This document shows positions 49,987 to 60,035 of a DNA stretch of 64,000 nt, one piece after another; the stretch's first letter is position 1, and each line of letters starts with the position of its first letter. Under the pieces are notes generated by a model. The model did not search any database and was not told where the DNA came from. It saw nothing but the letters and a program-made list of their open reading frames with translations. The stretch is from Neocallimastix lanati (nom. inval.) (lineage: Eukaryota > Neocallimastigomycota > Neocallimastigomycetes > Neocallimastigales > Neocallimastigaceae): positions 567,501 to 631,500 of the forward strand of contig JACVTC010000062.1 of NCBI GenBank assembly GCA_016946835.1, in the 5' to 3' direction. The position numbers and the translations under genes are program-made.

Positions 49987-51632
49987 AAATAAAAAAAAAA
50001 AAAAAAATAAATAGTATGAAAGAAAAAAAAATTTTTTTATTTTTTAAAAAAGTTAAGCATTAAATACAAAATATTTTAGTATTATGTTAAAAAGTTTAAA
50101 AAGAAATATTAATATTTAAAAAAAAAAAAGTTTCAAGAAAAATATATATATATAGCTTATTATTTATAATACAAAAGTAATGTGTAAAAATATAGAAATT
50201 TCAAAATAGAGATTATTTTTTTTTATGTAATAGAGTTTAATACAAATTATGAAACTAATAATTATATTATTATTGTTAATGAAAATATCGATAATAATAG
50301 TAATAATATTGATACTAATAATAATATATATATATTTGTATAAGAGAAATAGGTATTATTGTCATATTTTTACTGTAGCTACATAGATATTACGATAATA
50401 TATATTATCATTATGTTTTTGCCTTGATTATAGCAATATAGATATTATGATTATTATTAAATTTTTGCCTTGACTATAGCAGTATAGATATTTAATTTTT
50501 TTATTTATTTTTTTTTTTTTTTTTTTTTTTCAATATTTAATTAAGGTATGCATAAATATATTAAAAATATATTTATATAATATAAAGTTTATAATTTGAA
50601 TATATGTTTATTTTAGTATTAAATAATAAATTTTACTTAATTTGTTAATACTTCCATAGAAAAAAGTATGATTAGTTAATTCATTTATGATGTAATTAAC
50701 TTTAAAAGATTAATTATATTTTATATGAATCACAATATAATAATTATATAATAAAAATATATTCTATAGTTTATCTTGAATATATTGTAGTGTATTGAAA
50801 TATGCATTTCAGAATATAATGGCTATTTGCTTTAAATTATATTTGTAATACGATAATATACATCCAAATCGTAGTTTATATATATTAATAATTTTAATAA
50901 AATTTTATATCTAATATATTTTTAATTTTATTTAAATTAAATAACTTAATTTATTTAATTTTAATAAAGTTTTTATACTTTGGTTTCTTTTTATTATATC
51001 TAAAGCATTAATTTGATTAAATATTATAATATTATATAATAATATATTATATATTACATATAATTTATTTATATTTCTAGTAAACATTTATTTAATAATT
51101 ATATAGAAATATTAGTATATATAATATATATAGTTGGTAAATAATCTATATATATTTTGTATTATATTTTAATATAATATATATTTTTGAATTAAAACTT
51201 TTTTAATAAATAATTAGAAAAATTAAACACAAAAAGTTAATTTACAATAATAAAATTTAATATATAATAATATAAATTAATATAAAAAACAGATAATATA
51301 TAATATATTATACATTTAAATAATAACTTTATTAGTGAAAACATAAAATAATTAAAAAAAAGTATATAAATAATCAAATTGCCTAAAAAATTTTCCAATT
51401 TTTTTTTCTTTTCTTTTTATCAGTATTTTTTTTTTTTTTTTTGTATTTTTTTAATCTTAATTTCTTTAAAAAATAATAAAAAAAAAATTAATATATTAAA
51501 TAAAAAATAAAAGAAAGTATTTTTGTTAAAATTTGCTATTTCTTAAATATAGATTTTGTTAAAATTTTAATAAAAAGCTTTTATATTTATACATACTAAT
51601 CTTCTAAATAAATACTGTTTTAATATTTTAAT
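49987..51632. other. Gene-free AT-rich stretch
   Basis: Contains the three-copy repeat at 50366-50492 and otherwise unassignable A/T-rich sequence; the end should hold the promoter of the ORF at 51633. Confidence 0.6.
50366..50492. repeat. Three-copy degenerate tandem repeat, about 48 bp unit
   Basis: ttttgccttgattatagcaa with tatagatatt follows at 50414 and 50461, and a more diverged copy (tttttactgtagctacata) at 50366. Noncoding. Confidence 0.75.
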
Positions 51633-52763
51633 ATGATTTGTGTTGAAGATTTAAAAGTATATTTTGAAGATGAAGATATAAAGGCATTTTATGACGAATA
51701 TAATACTGGCTGTAATCCAGAAAATTTATTAGAAATAGCTAAAAGAGGGATTCTTTTATATGAACCCTTAAATTCATTAAAATTAGTACACCCATATCTA
51801 GTGGATATTAGTGTACTAGCTCACCAAAATTATATGATCACTAATATTGATCAGTACAATAGAATAAAGACTCTCATTGCTAGTGATCAGTATAATGATG
51901 CATATAATAATAGTCTGGTATTTAATTTATTAATTATTAATAAAACATTTATAGATTTTTATATTAATGATGATGAATTCATTGAATATTTATTGCATAA
52001 TGATTCAAATAATCAGTTTGTTAATTATAATTATATACGTATTATACATAAATTAGTGGAATATGGTTATACTGATAAAAATTTAGTTAAAGAATTTTTT
52101 TCAAACACTACATTAACAAATTCACCAGATTTTTCAATTATTAATGATAGTCCATTGTTTGAATGTATTCAAACAAATGATGAGTTTTCTACATATGATA
52201 AGGATAGCATTGAAAATTGTGAGGAATTGTTGAATTTGCAAAATTATTTTTATTTAAATAATAATGTAGACGAATGTATCAATATAATGAATGAATATAA
52301 TTTAATGAATAATGAAAATGTAGTTAATGGAGAAGATTGTAGGAATTTAATAAAATTTGTATTAGCAAATAGTGATCATATTAACAATGTAGATGAATGT
52401 AATTCGTTGGATATTATTAATAAGAGTAAGAAAAATGTATATTTATTAGAAAATATAAATGATATTAATATGATTTACTTCTTTGAAAATAATCCATACC
52501 TATTTAATAAATATGATCGTAGTTCTTCTTTTGAGAAATTCCCAATAGGTTTCCCAATAAAAATTATGAAGAAATATTCTACAGTATTCGTTAATTATAT
52601 AAACAAAAACAAATTTGAATATAAAAATAAATATATTAGTGAATTAATGAACAACTGCAAAAATGATGAATTTATTGAAATTTTAAACAATTTTGGATTT
52701 ATTAATCCGGACGTAATAGAAAATCTTCCTTTATATCATAGAAAACATATAATTAATTATTAA
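51633..52763 (+). CDS. Hypothetical protein, 376 aa, single exon
   Basis: An intact frame with mixed amino-acid composition, unlike the repeat-driven frames around it. I do not recognise a family. It is acidic and Asn/Asp-rich with many Leu and Ile, has no signal peptide or membrane segment, and looks like an all-helical soluble protein. Short stretches (IIHKLVEYGYTDKNLVKEFF, LENINDINMIYFFENNPYLF) have the spacing of eroded helical repeats. This recalls the N-terminal, poorly conserved part of gut-fungal ankyrin proteins such as the one at 60036, but no canonical ankyrin motif is present. The start is the first ATG after an in-frame stop-rich leader. It sits among repeats and transposon remnants, so it may be a lineage-specific gene. 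Confidence 0.7.
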   Translation: MICVEDLKVYFEDEDIKAFYDEYNTGCNPENLLEIAKRGILLYEPLNSLKLVHPYLVDISVLAHQNYMITNIDQYNRIKTLIASDQYNDAYNNSLVFNLLIINKTFIDFYINDDEFIEYLLHNDSNNQFVNYNYIRIIHKLVEYGYTDKNLVKEFFSNTTLTNSPDFSIINDSPLFECIQTNDEFSTYDKDSIENCEELLNLQNYFYLNNNVDECINIMNEYNLMNNENVVNGEDCRNLIKFVLANSDHINNVDECNSLDIINKSKKNVYLLENINDINMIYFFENNPYLFNKYDRSSSFEKFPIGFPIKIMKKYSTVFVNYINKNKFEYKNKYISELMNNCKNDEFIEILNNFGFINPDVIENLPLYHRKHIINY

Positions 52764-54669
52764 AAACTTTATTAAGTTTTAAAAATAGAATTAATTTAAT
52801 TATATAAATATGAAGAATTCATTTTATATGAAAACTTATCATTAGGTTATTACCATTTCTTTCAAATTTTCTTTATTTATATATTAAGAAATTAATATTT
52901 AATTATAGAAGTAATATAATATAATTGTAATATATTCAATTATGTTTATAATTAATTTAAGTAAATAGAAGGTAATATATATAGTAAAAAAAATAAAAAT
53001 TTTTTAAAAAAAAAAATTAAAAAAAAAAAAAAAATAAAAATTTAAAATACACCTAAAAATAAAAATAGAAATAAGAATAAAAATAAAAATACAAAAGAAA
53101 ATAATAAATAAATAAAAGTATCTAATTTAAAATATACAAAAAAGAAAACCCTCCAAAATAAAATAAAAAAAAAAAAAATAATAATAATAATGAAAAGAAA
53201 TGTAAGAAAAAAAAATTTTAAAACAATAGTAAAAATTAAAAAATTTACAATAGAAATGGTGGATCTGATGGTCTAAATATTGAATTTTAAACTTAATTAA
53301 AGTTTATACCAATATTAAAAACAAGGAAAATTTAACAAAAATAATTTTTGTTATAAATTTCATATTATTGGTATTTAATTTTACAAAATGGTAACAACAG
53401 TAGTAGACATTGAAGGAAGTCAGTGTTGAAGAGAGTTGGATACTTCTTTATTATGCAATTAATAAAAATTTTGTAAAAAAAAAAAAAAAAGATAACAAAA
53501 TATTTTCAATTTAATATATATCACACTAAAACAAATAACTAATAAATTAAATTGTGAATAACGAAAAATTCGAAATCAAATATATATTTAAATAAGATAA
53601 AATTTAATAATAATATATATATATTTATTCATATTATCAATAAAACAATACGCTAAAATAATTTATAATTTTATTAAAATTATAAATTAGTACACAACTT
53701 TATTAATAACATAAAATTATAAAAAATATAATATTATATTTAAACAATTATTTATTTATAACAAAAAATATTTTAAAAATGTATATTATATTTATTATAT
53801 TAATATAAATGCAATAAATATATTTTATTTATTGGATATTTTATTTTATTAATAATTTATTATCAATAAAATAAAATATATGTATATATATGTAAAAGAG
53901 ATAAATATATATAAAAAACAAAACTAGAGAAAACCAAAATGCAAAAAAAAAAAAGAAATAAAAAAATAAAAAAGCATAAGAGAATAGTCTTATGTTTAAT
54001 ATATATTAATATTATAAATATTATAAATATAAAAATATATTATTAATATTAAAATATTATAAATAATATATATAAAATATCTATTAATATAAAAGAAAAT
54101 ATATAGGAAATAATATTTATTATAACAATAAATAATAAAATACTATTATTTTTACTTTATTAATATCAATACAATAAAAAAAAAAAAATACTAATAAATT
54201 ATAAAATTAAAGAAAAATACAAGAAAAAAAAAATACAAAAAAAAAAAAAAAAAAAAACGACTTCTTACACCAAAGAAACTATCACAACAGCATTAATAGT
54301 AATAAAAGATAAAAAAAAAAAAAAAAAAGAATATACATTTCTATTTTTTTTTTTTTTTTTTTTATTATTATTATAAATTTGTCATTTTAAATATAAAAAT
54401 CTATAGATAAAAAAATTAATAAATATACCAAAAGAAACTCTTCTTTGCAAACAAATTCAAAAAGAAAGAAAAAATGAAAAAAAATTTTTGTGTATTATAT
54501 TATTTAATATTATTTTGTGTGAATGACATATGTTGGATTGATGTTTATTTGTGTTTTATTAATAATTTTATGTAATATTTATTATAGTTATTTATTATTA
54601 TTCATTATTTATTATTATTATAATTATTAATTATTAATACTATTAATCGTAATTATTAAAAATGCATAT

Positions 54670-54715
<46 letters not shown>

Positions 54716-54880
54716 TTTTATTTGAATGTTATGAAATAATTAAGAATGAAAAGTAAATAAAAATTTAATATTATTATTTATTATTATATATATATATATT
54801 TTATAAACTAAACCATTTAATTTATATTTTGAATTAATATTATTTTTAAATATTTATAATTAATTCATACTTCATTCCAG
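52764..54880. other. Gene-free AT-rich stretch
   Basis: Almost only A/T runs. A less-biased patch at 53385-53450 (gtagacattgaaggaagtca) is too short to call. T and A homopolymers of 40-50 bases occur near 54670. Confidence 0.6.
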
Positions 54881-55323
54881 ATATGGATATAAATTCGATG
54901 CTCGTGTTGCCAAAGCTGCCAATATGATTGAAGAAGACTGTCCTGAAAGGTATTCTTATTGTTAAAGAAAAAAATGGTAATCCTCGATTGGAACATTGGT
55001 TTTCTAAATGCTATCTTTTTCGTGAATTTCGAAAGAAATATTTTAAGGATATTGAAATTCTTTATGAAAAATTTTATATTATTTCTAAATATTGTCCAAT
55101 ATCTAATAGTAATGTAGACACTGTTATCACTGATATGAATAATATAGAACTAAGTTCTGATTCTGATAGTAGTAACGAAGTATATAATATTAATAAAATT
55201 AACAATAGAAATAATATTGTTAATAATAGTGATAGTGAAAATTTTAATATCGTTGCTATTAATTTAGTGAATAGTTCAATTGGTGAAAATCGTGCTAATT
55301 TAAGTAATTCTCTGAATAATTAG
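54881..55323 (+). pseudogene. Unrecognised coding remnant: exon-like start plus a shifted open frame
   Basis: After an acceptor-like tttcattccag, the frame from 54882 reads GYKFDARVAKAANMIEED and then hits a stop at about 54963. A good donor (AAAG|GTATTC) lies at 54949. A different frame, open from 54928 to 55323 (131 codons), encodes a basic aromatic part (WFSKCYLFREFRKKYF) and then an Asn/Ser/Asp-rich tail. Either the first frame is a true internal exon of an otherwise lost gene, or a frameshift joins the two. Neither part matches a family I can name. The composition of both parts is clearly coding-like compared with the surroundings. Confidence 0.45.
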
Positions 55324-55334
55324 TATGTAAATAT

Positions 55335-55675
55335 ATATGCGACGTGGTACTGATTATATAACTTCCTTCTTGATGGAAGAGATGCGGACATTATTGATTT
55401 AAATTATAGAAAGGAAATGGGATATTTTGTTTAAGAACCAAATTATTTCTGGTGATTATTCAAAAACACCATTCTTGGTGCTATCTGCGGCTCTCTTAAT
55501 ACAAATTATGTCTCGGACTATTACTCGGCAAGGGTAACTATTCCAAAAATATAAACGTAAATTAACCAGGAGCGTCAACGCTGAAAATGCAGTAAGATAG
55601 GCTAGCAGGGCCAATGCCTCTGAAGGAGAAGACCATAATTTCTTCCAGATAGTCAATTCAAACCCTAATCCATAA
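55335..55675. other. GC-richer island with coding-like but broken frames
   Basis: A plus-strand frame reads TPFLVLSAALLIQIMSRTIT, a stop, then KYKRKLTRSVNAENAV and, after another stop, ASRANASEGEDHNFF. On the minus strand 79 codons are open (55695-55456) with a hydrophobic middle. I cannot decide which, if either, was a gene. The base composition is well above local GC, so this is foreign to its surroundings and probably part of the same element as the repeat that follows. Confidence 0.45.
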
Positions 55676-55910
55676 GGAAGTGAGGTTCGTTGCATATGAA
55701 CTTTTTTCTGAATTTATTTATATACTTTATTTATAATTAATACTTTTTATTTCACGTTACTATTTAAAATATTTTTATATTCATATTGGGTTAATAATAT
55801 TTATTTATTTTATTAATTCTGTTTTTTTTTATTTATTAAAATTAAAGGTATCCATGTAATTTATAAAAGAATAAATAAATAAAGATTAAAGTTCGCAATA
55901 ATTGAGGCTT
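55676..55910. repeat. Dispersed repeat R, copy 2
   Basis: gaagtgaggttcgttgcata, cttttttctgaatttattta and aaataaagattaaagttcgc correspond to 46563-46800. Here the repeat is preceded by the GC-richer island, in copy 1 by the Cys-rich pseudogene, so copy 1 is probably 5'-truncated or the island is a separate insertion. Confidence 0.75.
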
Positions 55911-55978
55911 TAAAAAAAAAAAATTAATTTAAAAAAAAATTTTTTTGATAATTTTTCAAATGATGATAGAAAAAAACA

Positions 55979-56016
<38 letters not shown>

Positions 56017-56420
56017 TAAAGAAAAAATAATAAAGATAATAATTGCAAATATAATAATAAATATTGTACACATATTTTAATTAAATTTTATATATTATAT
56101 ATAATATCTTTTGTTAAGTAATGTACATTAAGATATTATAAAGTTTCTTAATGATATAATGTATGTAATAGATTAAATATTGAATTAATGTATAATATTA
56201 ATTAATTGAGTCTTTTTATCATAAGAAATAAAATAACTAATTAATAAATAAATAAATAAATATATAATAATATAAATTTCGTGTGTGTGTATACATCACA
56301 TTCTGTGTGACTCCTTAGCTGAGAGACTTATTTTTTTTTTTTTTTTTATAAAACATTTTATGATATTATTAAATTTTAATAAATAATATTTAGTTTTTAT
56401 TTTATTTTATTTTTTATTTT
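55911..56420. other. Stretch upstream of the copia gag remnant, possible LTR/leader
   Basis: A/T-rich with a less-biased part at 56280-56330 (gtgtgtgtgtatacatcaca, ccttagctgagaga). An LTR would be expected in this place, beginning perhaps at tgttaagtaatgtaca (56112). I see no second copy in the window to confirm it. Confidence 0.35.
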
Positions 56421-57620
56421 ATGTTCATCATAATGCCTAAGAGAAAAAATAATAAAAAAGCAATTGAAGAGAGCTCTAGTTCATCAACTCCAACTGATAG
56501 AAAGGAAAATGGAACTATCTCCCCAATTACACATTATGATTCTGAAAATGATGATGTTACAAACAATTCTGATTTGTTTGATGTTGATGATAATCCTAAT
56601 AGTAATAAAAATATCACCATTAATAAAATTAATAAATACTATGATAATACATTAAAATCTGCTTTTGATATAAAAAATTTTGAAATGTCAAAAGAAAACT
56701 TTCCTGATTGGTATGAACCATTAAGAAGACATTTAATTGCCAATGACTTAGATACTTTTATTGACAAACAAGTAGATATTAAAATTATGAATAGAAAACA
56801 AATAATTGATGATAATGCAGTCCAGTCAATAATAATTAATAACCTGAATAAAACTAATCAAAATTATCTTAGTAGATGTAGAATTGCATACCAAATGACG
56901 CAAAGATTGAAAAAGCGCTACTATCAATCTATACATGCATTATTAAATATATTAGAACAAAAAATCAAAAATTTAAAAATTAATAATAATGATTATATTC
57001 AGTATATAAATGAATTAAATAATCTTTTTGAACAATACCAAATTGAATGTGAAAATTTAAATAAAAAATCAATGGATGAAGAAACAAACCTTTTATATTC
57101 ATCTATTGAACTAGATAAAATTGGTATTAATTCATCTCCTATATAGAGTTTTAAAAATTTTAATGATTTAGTTAATGAATTATATAAAAGACACAACTTT
57201 TTCGAAAAAGCAAATATATTAAAATATTCAAACAATATATCTATTGATTTAAATAACAATAATGTGAACAAAGGAAAATCTTATAATAATATTAATTCTA
57301 ATAAAGAACATTACTGCCATATCTGTAAAGTTAAAGGTCATTCTACTAATTTTTGTAAATTTAATTCTTTAAATAAAGAAAACAATAATTATAAAAATAA
57401 TAGCTTTAAAAATAAAAATAATTATAAAAATCATAATAACATTAAGTTTAATTTAAAAAAAAAAAAAAGATTTTGATGATAATAATTAATTTTTTTTAGG
57501 ATAAAAATAAAAATTCTGATGATAATATTAAAAAAATTTTTTTATGCACTGTGTCTCACCTTTTTGGCGGAAATTCAGTATATGAAATATAAAATATCGA
57601 CTCTAGAGGGGGTGAGGGGA
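56421..57620 (+). pseudogene. Ty1/copia Gag with CCHC zinc knuckle, interrupted by an in-frame TAG
   Basis: One frame runs from 56421 (or the ATG at 56433) to 57476, broken only by TAG at 57144-57146. The N-terminal part is Ser/Asn/Asp-rich, the middle (NFPDWYEPLRRHLIANDLDT and following helices) is the capsid-like UBN2 region of copia Gag, and the end carries CHICKVKGHSTNFC (CX2CX4HX4C) in a Lys/Asn-rich tail. After a shift near the A run at 57457, another frame gives FLCTVSHLFGGNSVYEI, a stop, then NIDS. That is the place and sequence context of the protease active-site motif DSG, here altered. Integrase, RT and RNase H do not follow, so the element is truncated and cannot be autonomous. 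Confidence 0.8.
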
Positions 57621-57937
57621 GAAAAGAAAGAAGACAGTTTATTAATAATATCTTTCTATCACCATCAAAAGAGTCTTCTTTTCCCGATTTCATATATTTT
57701 TTTGGGCCTTGCGGAGTTCCTTACTAATATTATGCCCAATATGATTGGTGATTTTTATTATTATGATCAATTTCGTATACCACCGTTATCAAGAGAGCAT
57801 AGACGTTGAAATGATATGACAAAAAAGAAATTCTAATATAGATTCAAGTGATCAAATAATAATTTTTATCCACATGGAGTTATCATTGTTGAATGGGAAG
57901 AGTTAGAAGACCATTTTTTCCTCGAAATTCGTAACGT

Positions 57938-57940
<3 letters not shown>
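57621..57940 (+). other. Coding-like island after the gag remnant, unidentified
   Basis: The frame from 57519 stays open to 57809 and ends GDFYYYDQFRIPPLSREHRR; a second frame at 57858-57935 reads YPHGVIIVEWEELEDHFF. These are not low-complexity and could be pieces of ordinary genes captured between element remnants. No family is named with confidence. Confidence 0.35.
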
Positions 57941-57977
<37 letters not shown>

Positions 57978-58061
57978 TAATAATATAAAAAATTTCAATA
58001 TAAAAAATTTCATGTATTTTTATTTTAACATATTATTTTTAATAATAAAGTTTATTCCTAA

Positions 58062-58098
<37 letters not shown>

Positions 58099-58930
58099 AA
58101 AAAGAGTCAACCTACAAATAAATAAGATTCTTTTTATATATTTATTTTTAATTATTATTAATTAAAACAATTATATTATTATTATAGTTTTTATTTTATT
58201 TTTCTAAATATTAATTCTAAGTTCAGAGGTATAACTTTTAAGTCAAAATAAAAATTATTAAAGCAATATTTTTTTTTTGTCAATTTATCTTATACAAAGA
58301 ATGTTTTTTTTTTGGAACTAATAAATATAATGTCTAATAATTAGTTTTTATTTTATTTTAGTTTTATTTATTTATATATTTATTTATGCTTATTATTATT
58401 ATTATTTATATATATATTACATTTAATATTTGAATTTATTTTATTTTATTTTTTTTTTATTTACTCTATTTTTATTTATTTATTTAATCTCATTATTACT
58501 ATTATTATATTAATATTATTAATATTATTATTTTATTTTTGTTTTGTATTTTATAATAAAAATTATTTGAAAATAAAAAAAAAAAAAAAAGATTTAATGA
58601 GAAGTATTGCTTTTAATAAAATATAATTAAAATATAATCTATCAAAAATTTTAATATAAATTTTTTTTTTTATGAAAATTAAATAAACTAAGTAGATATG
58701 AAAGAATCTGATGATACAAAAAAAGTATATATATATATATATATTTATATTATTATTATAAATTAACATTGAATCTTTCAATCTTCTTTATATTTTATTC
58801 ATCGTTTGAAATATTAATAAAATAGATTTACTGATATAATAATATAAAATATGATTTTTTAATTTTTTTTTAATTTAAAAAAAAAAAAAGATCTATATCA
58901 TACCAAAAATATTCATAAAAAAAATTTTTT

Positions 58931-58966
<36 letters not shown>

Positions 58967-59518
58967 TCATAAAAATCAATTAATAAAATACAAAATATAT
59001 ATAATGATTATCATTATTGTTGTTTTTTTATTTTAGACCAGTTTGGCATCGACAAAATTTAGTATGGCAGAAAAAAAAAAAATCAGTACAACCCTAAGAA
59101 GAGAGTAGCATTGGATGATTATCCTTAACCGTCACATACAATGAAATGTAGCTGATAAAAGATAATGTTATTTTTAATGTTTTAATATAAAGATATACGA
59201 TAATTAATCTTCTTTGGTCTTAACTAAATATTGTTAAATATAGTAAATATATGCATGTATGCGTCAGCTATAATTTATTTTATTTTTTTCTTTTTATTTT
59301 TTTTTTTTTAAAGAAAAAAAAAAAAAAAAAAAAAAAATCTGTATCAAACATTTAAAAAAATATATATCAATAAAAAAAATTAAAAAAAAAAAAAAAAAAA
59401 AAGCATTAAATAAAATATTAAAAATAATAATAATAATAAAAAATAATAATAAAAAAAAAAAGACTAATAAAGAATATCATTATTAATAAAACTATAATAT
59501 TATTTAATTTTTATATTA

Positions 59519-59568
<50 letters not shown>

Positions 59569-59820
59569 TTATATATATTTTTTATTAATATATATATATT
59601 ATTTTATCTTATTATTTGATTAATGGTTGGAAATTAATAAGTAGATTTATTAATGAAACTTAAATTATAAATTTTTACTTTATTTTACTTTATTTTATTT
59701 TTTTTTTATTATTACTTATATCAAATATGTAAAAAAAAAAAAAAAAAAAAATAAAATAAATTTTTAACAAAAATATCTTATAAAATTTTATTTTTGTTTT
59801 ATTTTACTTTTTTTTTTTTT
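57941..59820. other. Gene-free stretch with one small island
   Basis: Homopolymers and A/T repeats. At 59038-59150, after an acceptor-like tattttag, is a GC-richer patch (accagtttggcatcgacaaa, aaccctaagaagagagtagc) with stops in all frames that I cannot assign. Confidence 0.55.
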
Positions 59821-59851
59821 TTTTTATTTTTTGTTATAATTTTGTACCAAA

Positions 59852-59888
<37 letters not shown>

Positions 59889-59946
59889 AAAAAAAAAAAA
59901 AAAATTATATAAATATTTGATACAAAATTATAACAAAAAATAAAAA
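59821..59946. repeat. Inverted repeat with 40 bp arms and AT-rich spacer
   Basis: The left arm (59821-59860, containing ttgttataattttgtacc) and right arm (59907-59946, containing gatacaaaattataacaa) are reverse complements apart from one mismatch that I see. The 46 bp spacer is (AT)n plus an A run. It lies 90 bp beyond the stop codon of the ankyrin gene on the minus strand. It could be a MITE-like element or form a large hairpin in the 3' region of that mRNA. Confidence 0.85.
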
Positions 59947-60035
59947 AAAAAAAAAATAAAATTTCTTTAAAAATATATATATATATATATATTTAACATA
60001 TCAATATAAATCATAGATATATTAAAGTTAATCTT

